Shown here: piece after piece, positions 42,516 through 52,080 of the stretch | Numbering within the stretch: position 1 is the first letter of the stretch | Layout of the letters: each line of letters starts with the position of its first letter | Translations under genes and position numbers: made by a program | Source of the DNA: Hyphomonadaceae bacterium | GTDB taxonomy: Bacteria; Pseudomonadota; Alphaproteobacteria; Caulobacterales; Aquidulcibacteraceae | Assembly (NCBI GenBank): GCA_016791425.1 | Contig: JAEUMQ010000012.1 | Span: 1 to 64,000 of the forward strand | Direction of reading: 5' to 3' | Length of the DNA stretch: 64,000 bases | The notes under the pieces: model-generated | Told to the model about the DNA's origin: nothing | What the model saw: only the letters and a program-made list of their open reading frames with translations | The model's database searches: none

Positions 42516-44987
42516 TCATTCCGCCGCTATGAGGTCTGATGCACGCGCGCTAGATCGGTCCGGCGCCTGCGCGGCTTCGAACCGGCGTACGGCGTCGGCA
42601 GCGTCAATGAGGCCGCGCGCTTCGAGCCAGGCCAACGCGAAGCCGTCGCGTCCGGCTTGAGCCAACACTTTGTCGATGAGCGCTTGGTCCTCGGGCCGCG
42701 ACGCGGCGACAAAGGCGAGCGCCGCGGGCCCGAGGCCCAGTTCGAACAAGCGCCTGCCATCGCGCGTCGCGAGGTAATAGTCGCGCTTGGGCGTGGCGTT
42801 GGCGATGAGATCAATCTGTCGGCCATTGAGGCCAAGCGCCTCGTAGAAAGCGCGCGAGCGCGGCTCGCGGGCGCGGTCATTGGGAAGGAAGATGCGCGTG
42901 GCGCAGGCCTCGATGATGGTCGAGGCGATTGGGCTTGCGTCCACGTCGGCCAGTTCCTGGCTAGCGAACACAACCGCCACGTTGCGCTTGCGCAGTGTTT
43001 TGAGCCAATCCTGGATTTGCGCGGCGAAGAACGCGTCCTTCAAAAAGAGCCAGGCTTCATCGAGCACCAAGAGCGTGGGGCGGCCGTCGAAGCGCCGTTC
43101 CAACAGATGGAAGAGGACGGAAAGCACCGCTGCCGCGGCCGCTGGCCGGCGCATCAGTTCGTCCATTTCGAACGCCTGCACCGGCCAATAGCCAAGCGAT
43201 GAGGATTCAAGATCGAGGAGCCGCCCATGCGGACCCGCCTGCGTGAAAGGCGCAAGTGCGGCGCGCACGTCGGCGTTCTGAGCGAGCGCCGCGAACAGTG
43301 TCAACGTGCGGTCTTCGCGCGCCCGGCTCGCCAGCACCTCAAGGGTGCGCCAGAGCTCGGCGCGCAGCTCCGGCGTGACCTCGACATGAGCGTTGACGAG
43401 AAGGCTTGCGATCCAGTCGAGCGCCCAGGCCCGTTCCGCACCGTCGTCAATGCGTTCGAGCGGCTGCAGGCCCAGCGCGCCGTCTTCGCCCAGATCGAAG
43501 AAATCGCCTTTGAGCCCCAGCATGGTCGCGCGCGCCGAGCGGCCTTTGTCGAAGAGATAGAGCTGCGCCTCCGGATAGCGCAGCCATTGCGCGGCGAGCG
43601 TTGCGAGCAGCACCGATTTGCCGGCGCCGGTGGGACCGACGATCATCGTATGCCCGACGTCGCCGACATGCAGATTGAGCCGGAACGGGGTTGCGCCATC
43701 CGTCGCCGTCATCATCAGCGGCGGGCCATCAAGATGCGCATTGCGCGCTTCGCCCGCCCACACCGCGCTTGTCGGCAAGAGATGCGCCAAGCTCGGTGTC
43801 AGCAGAATCGGCCGGCGCGCGTCGGCGTAGGCCTGTCCCGGCAGGCCGCCGAGCCAAGCCTCGACCGCATTGACGGTCTCGACCTGGGTGACGAAACCCA
43901 TGCCGTCGGCGACTTGCTGAATCTGCCGAACAGCTTCGTCGGCGGCTTCCTCGCTCTCCTCCGCCACGACGATGGTGAGGGTGGCGAAGCCGGCGACGAC
44001 GGCATCAGCGCCCAATTCCTGCAACGCCAGGTCGGCGTCCTCAGTCTGGTTGGCTGCGTCATTGTCGAGCAGCGCGGCCTCTTCGCGGAAAAGCGCTTCG
44101 CGCAACAGCGTGAGCAAGCCTTTGCGCTTGGAGAACCAGCGCTTGCGGATCTTTTCGAGCTCACGGCACGCTTCTTCGCGATCGAGCGGCAGAAAGCGCG
44201 TCACCCAGCGATAGGAGATCGGCAGGCGGTTGAGCGCATCCAGCAGGCCTGGCTCGGTCTCGGCGACGAAGCTGCGCACCGAAAGGACCTTGAGATGATG
44301 CTTGCCGAGTTGCGGCGCGAGACCGCCCACAAGCGGCGCATCCGGCAACAGCGCGTCAAGGTGAAACGACGCGGCCGGCGCGGCGACGCGGTGCGGCCGA
44401 TCGGAAATGCAATCATGCAAATAGGTCAGCGTCTGCTCGTCGTCGAGCCAGCGCGCCTCGCAGGCGACATGCTCGACAAGCGCCAGGAATTGATCGGTCT
44501 CTTGCAGGAAACGATCGAGATGGGCGCGATAATCAACCCGCGGCTTATTGGCGTCGGCAGCGCCTTCGAACAAGAGGCTTTCAAGCTTGCCCTGCCGCTC
44601 CGCCGGCGGCAGCCAGGCGAGCGTGAGGAAATAACGACTCTCGAAGCGCGCGCCGGCGGCTTCGAACACCGCGCGGCGTTCTTCGTCAATGAGCCAGGAC
44701 ACCGCGTCCGGCCACACGCTTTCGGGATAGCCAGGCGCCGGCGCGCGGCGCGCTTCCACATGCAGGCACCAGCCCGAGCCGAAGCGTCGCAGCGCATTGT
44801 TTAGGCGAGCCGCCGCGCCCATGAGCTCCGACGGCGTCGCCGAATCCAAATCGGGACCACGAAATCCGAGCGTGCGCTGAAAGGCGCCGTCCTTGTTGAG
44901 CACGACGCCGGGCGCAACGAGCGCCGCCCAGGGCAGATAGTCGCTGAGCTGGGGGCCGCGGCGTTGATAGGGGCGCAAATCAAGCAT
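42516..44987 (-). CDS. trbE: Conjugal transfer ATPase TrbE (VirB4-like)
   Basis: The 823-residue inner-membrane-associated ATPase powers pilus building and transfer. The N-terminal half is the VirB4 domain; the C-terminal ATPase has Walker A MIVGPTGAGKSVLLATLA, Walker B PTLLVLDEAWLFLKDAFFA and the motif VVFASQELADVDASPIAS. ATG 44987 starts the conserved LDLRPYQRRGPQLSDYLPW; an open frame reaching 45233 is discarded since trbD occupies it. It is separated from trbD by five bases and from trbJ by one. Confidence 0.96.
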   Translation of the reverse strand: MLDLRPYQRRGPQLSDYLPWAALVAPGVVLNKDGAFQRTLGFRGPDLDSATPSELMGAAARLNNALRRFGSGWCLHVEARRAPAPGYPESVWPDAVSWLIDEERRAVFEAAGARFESRYFLTLAWLPPAERQGKLESLLFEGAADANKPRVDYRAHLDRFLQETDQFLALVEHVACEARWLDDEQTLTYLHDCISDRPHRVAAPAASFHLDALLPDAPLVGGLAPQLGKHHLKVLSVRSFVAETEPGLLDALNRLPISYRWVTRFLPLDREEACRELEKIRKRWFSKRKGLLTLLREALFREEAALLDNDAANQTEDADLALQELGADAVVAGFATLTIVVAEESEEAADEAVRQIQQVADGMGFVTQVETVNAVEAWLGGLPGQAYADARRPILLTPSLAHLLPTSAVWAGEARNAHLDGPPLMMTATDGATPFRLNLHVGDVGHTMIVGPTGAGKSVLLATLAAQWLRYPEAQLYLFDKGRSARATMLGLKGDFFDLGEDGALGLQPLERIDDGAERAWALDWIASLLVNAHVEVTPELRAELWRTLEVLASRAREDRTLTLFAALAQNADVRAALAPFTQAGPHGRLLDLESSSLGYWPVQAFEMDELMRRPAAAAAVLSVLFHLLERRFDGRPTLLVLDEAWLFLKDAFFAAQIQDWLKTLRKRNVAVVFASQELADVDASPIASTIIEACATRIFLPNDRAREPRSRAFYEALGLNGRQIDLIANATPKRDYYLATRDGRRLFELGLGPAALAFVAASRPEDQALIDKVLAQAGRDGFALAWLEARGLIDAADAVRRFEAAQAPDRSSARASDLIAAE

Positions 44988-44992
44988 GGGCG

Positions 44993-45256
44993 TCACGCGT
45001 CCAAGAAGGCGGGCTTCGCGAGGTGACGCGGCCAGGTGTCGAGGAACCAGGGATCGCGCGCGGCCGCCCACGCGGCGGCGCCTTGGCACACGGCCCAAAG
45101 CGGAAGGCCGATGAAGGGCTGCTGCAATCCGAACGCGATCGCCGCGGCGATCGTGGCGTTCAGGATCGCGAAGGCGCGCGGCACGCCGCCCAACAGGATC
45201 GGGCGGGTCAAGCTCAAGCGCAAAGGCGCGCAATATCCTTCAGGCGCCTCGCTCAT
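44993..45256 (-). CDS. trbD: Conjugal transfer protein TrbD (VirB3-like)
   Basis: The 87-residue inner-membrane protein has an N-terminal PLRLSLTRPILLGGVPRAFA segment typical of VirB3/TrbD, two membrane helices (ILNATIAAAIAFGL and LPLWAVCQGAAAWAA) and a cytoplasmic tail. TrbD links the pilin to TrbE. The start at ATG 45256 is the only one that fits the family. Confidence 0.92.
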   Translation of the reverse strand: MSEAPEGYCAPLRLSLTRPILLGGVPRAFAILNATIAAAIAFGLQQPFIGLPLWAVCQGAAAWAAARDPWFLDTWPRHLAKPAFLDA

Positions 45257-45306
45257 CGCGGGCCTTTCTTTGGTTGCGTTTCGTTTGGTGCGTCGCGGGG
45301 CGCGGC

Positions 45307-45630
45307 TTAGATGAGCGCGCCGCCTGCGAAGCCGAAGAAGTCGAGGAAGAAGCTCACCGCCGCGAACATGATGGCGATGCCGAGCCCTACGAAGGCGAGC
45401 TTGCGCACCCCGCCGCCGCCCTCGCTGAAGATGATAGTAACGCCGGCGATGACGATGGCGATCACGGCCGCGGCGCGCGCCACCGGCCCGGTGATCGAAT
45501 CCACCACTTGCTGGAGCGGTCCTTCCCAAGGCATGCCGGAGCCTGCGGCAAGCGCTGGCGCCGCTGACGCGGCCAGAATAACGGCTGTAGTAATGCCAAG
45601 TCTAACGACTTGGATTTTCTTGACGCTCAT
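45307..45630 (-). CDS. trbC: Conjugal transfer pilin TrbC (VirB2-like)
   Basis: The 107-residue prepilin has a long signal (VVRLGITTAVILAASAAPALA), then a short periplasmic region and two membrane helices (AAVIAIVIAGVTIIFS and LAFVGLGIAIMFAAVSFFL), as in the TrbC major pilin. The ATG at 45630 is preceded by an AT-rich region with repeated AAGTTG boxes. Confidence 0.93.
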   Translation of the reverse strand: MSVKKIQVVRLGITTAVILAASAAPALAAGSGMPWEGPLQQVVDSITGPVARAAAVIAIVIAGVTIIFSEGGGGVRKLAFVGLGIAIMFAAVSFFLDFFGFAGGALI

Positions 45631-45639
45631 TGTTGCGCC

Positions 45640-45735
45640 CGCCCCCTTTACTCAACTTTAACAGCATAAGTTGTGCATACCTCAAGTTGAAAGTCAACAA
45701 ACAATTTGCATTTTAACTAATTTTTTCAATAATAT
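45640..45735. promoter_or_regulatory. AT-rich island with AAGTTG/CAACTT boxes before trbC
   Basis: In a GC-rich operon these 96 bases are markedly AT-rich. They contain CAACTT at 45653-45658, AAGTTG at 45668-45673 and 45684-45689 and the inverted repeat TTGA-AAG-TCAA at 45687-45697. The right end includes the last codons of trbB. The arrangement looks like a promoter/operator for the trbC-trbI part of the operon; no factor is identified. Confidence 0.5.
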
Positions 45736-46666
45736 AGTTACGATTTGCAGCACTGCTTACTTGCGCGACGCCATCTAACCTTCGCCTGCCTGCTTCGCGC
45801 GTGATGAAGACGATGAGATCGATCGCAGCCGAAATCGCGCGGCGTGGCGGCGCGGCCGCCGTCTCAAGACAGAGATCTTCAAGCCGCGTCAGCGCATCGG
45901 CCGCGGAATTGGCGTGCAAGCTCAGAAGCCCGCCGGGATGGCCGGTGTTCCAAGCCTTCAGCACTTCAAGCGCGGCGCCGTCGCGCACTTCGCCGACAAT
46001 GATGCGGTCGGGCCGCAAGCGCAGCGTCATCTGCACCAGATCGCGCATGCCGATCGGCGGATCGGCGCGACGCGTTAAGAGCTGCACCGCGTTCGGGCTC
46101 GAGGTGACGAGCTCGGCGGTGTCTTCAAGAATGACGACGCGCGCATCGCGAAACGGCGGCTCGGCCAGGAGCGCGTTCATCAGCGTGGTTTTGCCTGAGC
46201 CCGTGCCGCCAGCGACGACGATGTTGCGGCGCTCGACAATGGCGCGGCGCAACAGCTCTGCTTGCGCGCCCGTGGCGATGCCGTCCTGCACGTAATCGTC
46301 GAGCGTGAACACGCGCGCCGGACGCTTGCGGATGGTGAGAATAGGCGCCGCGCTCAAGGGCGGCAGCACAGCCTGCACGCGCGCGGCGCTCTCCGGCAGG
46401 ATCGTCGCGAGCGTCGGTTGGCGTTCACCGACAATTTCGCCGGCTTCATTGGCGAGCAGGCGGATCGCGGCTTCGCGGTCGGCGGCGCTAATCTTGAGGC
46501 CGGTGTCGATGAGGCCTTTGCCGACGACATCGAGCCAGAGCGCGCCGTCGGCGTTGATCATCGCCTCCACGACATCGGGACGCGCCAGCGCCTCGGCGAT
46601 TCCGGCGCCCAAGGCGCGCTCCAGCGCCGAGCGGCGCCGCGCTTGTCCAATCGTGGCGATGCTCAT
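45713..46666 (-). CDS. trbB: Conjugal transfer ATPase TrbB (VirB11-like)
   Basis: The 317-residue hexameric ATPase switches the secretion channel between pilus assembly and transfer. Motifs: Walker A VVAGGTGSGKTTLMNALLAE, ASP box VVILEDTAEL, Walker B VGEVRDGAALE, and the His box GHPGGLLSLHANSA. The last residues (NYIIEKIS) are read from AT-rich DNA unlike the rest. Its start overlaps the preceding stop as ATGA. Confidence 0.96.
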   Translation of the reverse strand: MSIATIGQARRRSALERALGAGIAEALARPDVVEAMINADGALWLDVVGKGLIDTGLKISAADREAAIRLLANEAGEIVGERQPTLATILPESAARVQAVLPPLSAAPILTIRKRPARVFTLDDYVQDGIATGAQAELLRRAIVERRNIVVAGGTGSGKTTLMNALLAEPPFRDARVVILEDTAELVTSSPNAVQLLTRRADPPIGMRDLVQMTLRLRPDRIIVGEVRDGAALEVLKAWNTGHPGGLLSLHANSAADALTRLEDLCLETAAAPPRRAISAAIDLIVFITREAGRRRLDGVAQVSSAANRNYIIEKIS

Positions 46667-47094
46667 GGCCCGTCCTCATGCGCGAGCGCGCCTTCGTCCG
46701 TCGCCATTGACGAGAACAGCGCCAGCGAGCGCCCGCCATCAATGCTGCGCGCAACATAGTCGAGGAAACGTTCGAATCGGGCTTCGGCGCTTGCGGCCGC
46801 CGCTTCCTCCAAGTGCTCTTCGACCGGCGGGTTATGTTCGAGCCAGACCCGCACGAACAGCAAGAGCGCTTCCTTGATCAGCATGCCGTCACGGATCGCC
46901 TTGTCGAGGCGCGCTTCGAGGCGGCCATTGACGCGCGCCTGGATGTCTTCCGCCGACGGCGGCTTGCGGTTGAGGCCGATGCGGGTCGCTTCTGCGATGA
47001 CGCTGGAGGTGGAGCGATGCTGTTCGCGCGCAATGCGCGCCACCAGGGCTTCGATGTCGCGAGGCAGATAGACGGTGATGCCGTTGCGCGCCAT
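46663..47094 (-). CDS. Ribbon-helix-helix (CopG-like) conjugation regulator
   Basis: The 143-residue protein has an N-terminal CopG-type ribbon-helix-helix (ITVYLPRDIEALVARIAREQ, then RSTSSVIAEATRIGL) and a longer helical C-terminal part of unknown role. Such proteins sit between traG and trbB in trb-type elements and probably control the operon. It begins 10 bases after traG and overlaps trbB. Confidence 0.85.
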   Translation of the reverse strand: MARNGITVYLPRDIEALVARIAREQHRSTSSVIAEATRIGLNRKPPSAEDIQARVNGRLEARLDKAIRDGMLIKEALLLFVRVWLEHNPPVEEHLEEAAAASAEARFERFLDYVARSIDGGRSLALFSSMATDEGALAHEDGP

Positions 47095-47104
47095 GAAGCC
47101 TCCC

Positions 47105-49015
47105 TCAGATGCCCGTGGCCCGGGAGCGGGTCGAGCCCTTCGCTCCGCGCTGCGCCGCGCGGAAGCCGGCGAGCGCGCGCTCCGAGATCGTCATCGTTTC
47201 AGAGCCAAAGAGCTCGCCCTGCGCCCCCGAGACGCGCATGGCGCCGCGGTCGTCCGTCACGAGCGTCCCGAGCGGCGCGACATGCTCCCAATCGTGCGCC
47301 GAGGTGAGACGGACGCGCGTGCGCGCACCAGGCCGGAGGCGCGCCGTGAAGACGCCTTCACGATCGAACTTGAGCTTCTGCGCTCGGATCGGTTTGACGC
47401 CCGAGACGAACACAAGCTGTTCCTCGCGCCCGAGCGTGCGCACGTCGCCCGGCAACAGCAGCGGACGTCGTTCTTCCCGCAATGTGGTCGAGCCCTTGCC
47501 GGGAATGAGAATCGGGCGTGGGCGATGCAGCGTCTCCTGTTCGCGCAACTCCCACACTTCGCCGGCCATCGCGGCGATCATCTTGGCCGTCTCCATGTCG
47601 GCGGCGGCGAAGGCGGTGACCACGTGGCAATTGTCGAGAATGACATTGTCGCGGCCATAGGCGCGGATAATGTGGTTGAGGCTCTGGCACACGAGATAGG
47701 CCTTGAGCCCATAGCCCGCCATCGCCCCCATCGCCGTCTCGAAGAACGGCATGCGTCCGAGCTGCGGGAATTCGTCAAGCGCCAAGATGAGTGGATGGCG
47801 CTTCGCGCGCCCTTGCGCGTCGTGGGTCTGGCTCTCCATCAGCCCGCGCGCGATCTGGTTGAGCACAAGCCGCATCAGCGGCATCAGCCGCGCAGCGTCC
47901 GACGGCGGCGGTTGCAGGAAGAGGCTCACCGGGCGCTCCCCGCACATGAGATCGCCGATGCGAAAATCGCTGGTCGCGGTCTTCTCCGCTACGAGCGGAT
48001 CGGCGAAGAGGCCGAAGAAGCTCTCCGCTGTGGCCTTGATCGCGGCCTGCATGCGCTCTTCGCTTGCCAGGAAGCTTTCGGCCGCGTGCAGCACTTCGGG
48101 ATGCACTTCGGGAACGCCGGTCGCCGGATTGCGCCGATGCAGCGTCGCGCGCATCTCTTCGGCCGTGCGCTCAAGGTCGCGGAGTTTCTCGCGCACGACG
48201 GCGAGCGTCTTGCGCTGGAGTGGCTCCTCATAAAGCACGTGCAGGATGACGCCCACCAGAACCGCCTTGGCGGACCGGTCCCAGAAATCATGCGAGGCGC
48301 GATCGCCGGCGGGATCGACGATGATCTCGACGATGTTCTGCACGTCGCGGACTTCATTGTCGCCGAGGCGCACTTCGAACAGCGGATTGAAGGCGATAGA
48401 ATCCGCGCGCGTCGGCGCAAAGCGCAGGATTGGCCCGAGCGTCTCCCGAAAGCCGGCGCAACCGGGAAAAGCATGCCGTGCATCGCCATCGGCGAGCTCG
48501 CCCTTGACGTCGAGCACCAGCGCCGAATGCGGCCAGGCCAGCAGCGTAGGCACGACATGGCCACGGCCCTTACCGGAGCGCGAGGCGCCGATCAGCAGCT
48601 GGTGTTCCGGGCCGTTGAAAGTGAGAATCTCGCCGTCGAGCTTGCCCAGCACCGTACCGGTCTTGGCGAAGAGGCCCGCGGCCTCCACGTCCTTGAAGCC
48701 CGCCCAAGCGTTCTTGCCGAATGGCCGCATGAGACGCGGACCCTTGGCGATCAGCATCGCGGAGAGCGCAGCGACACCGAAGCCGATGAGCACGATCAGA
48801 CGCGCCACGGCAAACGGCTTTGGATAGGCTTCCGCCCAGCGCTCTGCCCAGGCAAAGATCGACCAAGGCGCGTAGGCGTGCACATCGCCTACAATAAAGA
48901 GTGGGTTGCCGAAGGCGGCTTGATGATTGAACACGCCCGCGATGAATTGCGTCGCGGCGCTCATCGCACCGAGCGCCATCAATCCGGCAATGAACACGGC
49001 CGCGCCCAGCCGCAT
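47105..49015 (-). CDS. traG: Type IV coupling protein TraG (VirD4-like)
   Basis: The 636-residue ATPase brings the relaxase-DNA complex to the secretion channel. Two N-terminal membrane helices (VFIAGLMALGAMSAATQFIA and ARLIVLIGFGVAALSAMLIA) precede the ATPase with Walker A LIGASRSGKGRGHVVPTLL, Walker B HPLILALDEFPQLGRM, and QSLNHIIRAYG. ATG 49015 has GAGGA four bases upstream and starts the first helix region; upstream in-frame ATGs at 49033 and 49051 are alternatives. It is the first gene of the conjugation operon. Confidence 0.95.
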   Translation of the reverse strand: MRLGAAVFIAGLMALGAMSAATQFIAGVFNHQAAFGNPLFIVGDVHAYAPWSIFAWAERWAEAYPKPFAVARLIVLIGFGVAALSAMLIAKGPRLMRPFGKNAWAGFKDVEAAGLFAKTGTVLGKLDGEILTFNGPEHQLLIGASRSGKGRGHVVPTLLAWPHSALVLDVKGELADGDARHAFPGCAGFRETLGPILRFAPTRADSIAFNPLFEVRLGDNEVRDVQNIVEIIVDPAGDRASHDFWDRSAKAVLVGVILHVLYEEPLQRKTLAVVREKLRDLERTAEEMRATLHRRNPATGVPEVHPEVLHAAESFLASEERMQAAIKATAESFFGLFADPLVAEKTATSDFRIGDLMCGERPVSLFLQPPPSDAARLMPLMRLVLNQIARGLMESQTHDAQGRAKRHPLILALDEFPQLGRMPFFETAMGAMAGYGLKAYLVCQSLNHIIRAYGRDNVILDNCHVVTAFAAADMETAKMIAAMAGEVWELREQETLHRPRPILIPGKGSTTLREERRPLLLPGDVRTLGREEQLVFVSGVKPIRAQKLKFDREGVFTARLRPGARTRVRLTSAHDWEHVAPLGTLVTDDRGAMRVSGAQGELFGSETMTISERALAGFRAAQRGAKGSTRSRATGI

Positions 49016-49424
49016 GTCTTCCTCGCTTCGCATGAAGGCGGCCTTGCCCATCACAAGCGAGGAGCAGCCAATCCCGGGTTGAGACGACAAGCTTTGGTTG
49101 GCCTACGCAAAGCAATAATCATCCCAGTTGTGGTCGTATCGACCCAAAGGCGTAAGCGGAAAACTCGCGAGACGCCGCGACATCGTTAGCATTTCCGTTC
49201 GCCCGCCACGCACGAATTTAACCTCTATTAACGGCGCTCCGCAGCCAACGCGCGGGATCGCGTTTGCGTTTTGATTTGATGGCCCGCGCGAGCGCGGGGC
49301 TCAAGGGACGCTTGCGCTCTTCGCCCTTGATCCTCGCGCCCTGGCGCGGGCGAAGCGCTCACGAGGGTCGCAAACGCGCGACCCCGGCGCGGCTCATCGC
49401 GCACGGGCGATGGAGTAAATCGCC
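49016..49424. other. Divergent promoter region between traG and parB
   Basis: No gene. The 409 bases should hold the outward promoters for the tra/trb operon and for parB. The half next to parB (49240-49424) is a GC-rich leader with repeated GCGCGAGCGCGGG and CGCGGGCGAAGCGC motifs and the string GCGACCCCGGCG, which also occurs before ssb. Confidence 0.5.
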
Positions 49425-51273
49425 ATGACTGACATCATCATGATACCGCTCTCGAAGCTGATCGAGAGCGAGGACAATGTGCGCCGCGCCAACCGTAAGG
49501 GCGGCATCGCGGAGCTCGCTTCTTCGATCAAGGCCCATGGGCTTCTACAGTCCGTCGTCGTTCGCGACACTGGTAAAGGCCGATACGCTGTCGTCGCCGG
49601 CGGCCGGCGCCTCCGCGCCCTACGCATGCTGGCCAAAGCGGGCGACATCCAGAAGAATGCGCCGATTCCATGCCGGATTGTCACCGGCGACAACGCCGCA
49701 GAGCTTTCTCTAGCCGAAAACGTCGTGCGCCAGGACATGGCGCCGGTCGACGAGCTGGAATGCTTCGCCAAGCTCATCGAAGCGGGCGACGGTCCCGAAG
49801 CGATCGCCGCGCGCTTCGGCGTCTCTCCCATGCATGTCGCGCGGCGGCTCAAACTCGCGCGCGTCAGCCCGCGGCTGATCGAGGCGCTGCGCAAGGACAC
49901 GATCACGCTCGACCAGCTCGCCGCGCTCGCCTTCACCGACGATCACGCCGCGCAGGAGGCCGCCTTCTTCGACAGCCCAGACTGGGCGCACACGCCGGAG
50001 CGGCTCAAGGCGCAAGTCACGCAGGCTCATGTGCCCGAGACCGACAAGCTCGTCCGCTTCGTCGGCATCGACGCTTATCATGCCGAGGGCGGCGCCGTCG
50101 TCCGCGACCTTTTCGCGGAGGAGCATGACGAGAGCACGCGCTGGCTTACCGACCGCGCCTTGCTCACGACCTTGGCCGAGGCCAAGCTCGCGCCCATCGC
50201 TGAAGACATTCGTGCCGAAGGCTGGGCCTGGATCGAGATCGCGCTCGACGGCGTGGCCTGGAGCCAGTTTCCCGAGCGCGTGCGCGAACGACGCCGTGCG
50301 CTGTCCGCCGAAGAGACCGCCGAGCAGGATCGCCTCTACGCGCAGCTGGACGCGACCGCGGATGAAGCCGAGATCGCGAGAATTGAGAACGCGATCGACG
50401 CGTTCGCGTCGTCGAGCTGGAGCCCGCAAGAGGTTGCGCTCGCGGGCGCCATCGTCACGCTCTCGCATGACGGCGCACCGAAGATCGAGCGCGGTCTGGT
50501 CAAGGCTGACGACATGAAGGCGCTCAGGGCGTTGCGACGCAAGCTCGCGAACCCCGACGACGCCGGCGAAGCCGATGCAGCAGCGACTGTCATGCCGGAA
50601 TCACGTCTGCCCACGAAGCTGGTCGACGAGCTCATGGCGCACAAGACCCTAGCGCTGCGGGCCGAGATCACGCGGAAACCAGACTTAGCGTTGCGCCTAG
50701 TCGTGTTCACGCTTGCCGGGCAGTTTGTCGGGTGCGACGGCGTCTCCTGCCTGGGCCTAACCGTCGAGGCCGAGGATGTCTCCCGCTCCATCACGCGATG
50801 CGAGAGCAGAGCGGCGGCGGCCCACGATCAGCTCATTGACGAGTGGCGTGCGCGTCTGCCGTCAGACGCCGAAGCGTTGTGGTCGTTCGTGCGCGCCGCT
50901 GATCACGACACGCTCTTCTCTCTCCTCGCCGTCGCCATTGCGCCGGGCATCGACCTTCGGCATGGGCCGCACACGCTTGGCGCGGAAGCCCGCCTCCGCG
51001 TCGAGCTTGTCTGCGAGGCTGCGGAACTTGACATGGCGAAATGGTGGTCCGCCACGCCCGAGAGCTATTTCGACCACGTGCGCAAGGACGTGCTCATCGA
51101 TGCGATCAAGGAGGAGAAGCCCACGCTCGATCGCAGCAAGCTCGAAAAGGACCTCCAAGGCCGAGCTGATTGCGCGCGCGAAGCGGCAGTTCAAGAACAG
51201 CGCCTGGCTGCCGGAGCCGCTGCGCGTCGGCGCCGCCGCTACGTCGCGCGTTCAGGCGATTGCCGCGGAATAA
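49425..51273 (+). CDS. ParB/RepB-like partition protein, frameshifted near the C terminus
   Basis: A ParB-family protein of the mobile element, about 615 residues if corrected. The N-terminal ParB/Srx domain (IPLSKLIESEDNVRRANRK, YAVVAGGRRLRALRMLA, AAELSLAENVVRQDM) is followed by the helix-turn-helix (GPEAIAARFGVSPMHVARRL). After TLDRSKLEK the reading frame shifts because of one extra G in AAAAGG (51149-51150). In the next frame the expected ending, KAELIARAKRQFKNSAWLPE to a TAA at 51273, is intact. Uncorrected, the frame runs 867 codons and continues in frame through ssb. Sequencing error, mutation or programmed frameshifting are all possible. Confidence 0.85.
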
Positions 51274-51605
51274 GTGTCCCTTCGAGGATGGGCTGCGGCG
51301 AAGCGGCCCATTCTCCTTGTCTCTCAACCTCCGCCGCGCCGATGCTCCAACCGAACCTGTCGCCATCCTGCAACTCGTTCCGTCGACAATACCCACCGCG
51401 GTTCGCGCTCTCGTCTCGACGCCCATTTCGCGTCCGTCGGGCGCGCGGGCGCAAGGGGCCGTGGCTTCGCCCTCGCATGCGCGCGGGCTGCAGGCCGCAC
51501 CAACCCCTGGCGCGCGCGCCGCTTCGCTTCCGGAGCGGCCGCTTCGTGAAGGGCGTCGCGAGCGCGACCCCGGCGGACTTCGCCGCCGGGAACGGAGCAA
51601 GGATC
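51274..51605. other. Leader region of ssb
   Basis: No gene. The region is GC-rich, with many CGCG runs, and ends in CGAGCGCGACCCCGGCGGACTT and GGAACGGAGCAAGG (ribosome site) before ssb. The same GACCCCGGCG and CGGAACGGAG strings occur before parB and ardC. Confidence 0.5.
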
Positions 51606-52028
51606 ATGGACAGAGCATCGTTTGAAATCGTCGGCAATGTCGGCGCGGTCGAGATCAAGGAGATCAAGGGCGGACGCAAGATCGCCATCCTCTCGGTCGC
51701 CACCTCGGAACGCTGGAAGCGCGACGACGGCGACTGGGCCGAGAAGACCTACTGGCATCGCGTCGCGGTGTTCGCGCCGGCCAAGATCGAGCGCGTCGAA
51801 GCCGCGGTTCAGAAGGGCACGCGCGTGCGGCTCGTCGGTCAGGTTCGCCCTGGCTCTTACGAGGACGACAAGGGCCGCACGAAATACGTGGTCGAGTTCG
51901 TCGTCGGGCCGTTCGGCGATCTGGAAGTGCTCGCGCGCGGCAAGCCGCGTGACAACGCCGAGCCCGCGCGCCCGAGCCGACGCGGCAAAGCCGCAGCGGC
52001 CGGCGAGAATGTCGAGAGCGCGGCGTAA
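51606..52028 (+). CDS. ssb: Single-stranded DNA-binding protein of the mobile element
   Basis: The 140-residue protein has an OB fold of SSB type: FEIVGNVGAVEIKEIKGGR, KIAILSVATSERWKRDDGDW, EKTYWHRVAVFAPAKIERV, GTRVRLVGQVRPGSYEDD and KYVVEFVVGPFGDL. A basic, alanine-rich tail replaces the acidic tip usual in housekeeping SSB. Such proteins protect transferred single strands. ATG 51606 follows GGAGCAAGG. In the shifted frame of parB this gene would be read as its C terminus. Confidence 0.88.
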   Translation: MDRASFEIVGNVGAVEIKEIKGGRKIAILSVATSERWKRDDGDWAEKTYWHRVAVFAPAKIERVEAAVQKGTRVRLVGQVRPGSYEDDKGRTKYVVEFVVGPFGDLEVLARGKPRDNAEPARPSRRGKAAAAGENVESAA

Positions 52029-52080
52029 CCGCGATGGGCGGGCCCGGCGACGGGCCCGCCCACAACGTTCATAATTCAAG

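Noticed and set aside
49425-52028. A natural ParB-SSB fusion protein
   Set aside because: The expected ParB C terminus is intact one base out of phase, and ssb has its own start and ribosome site.
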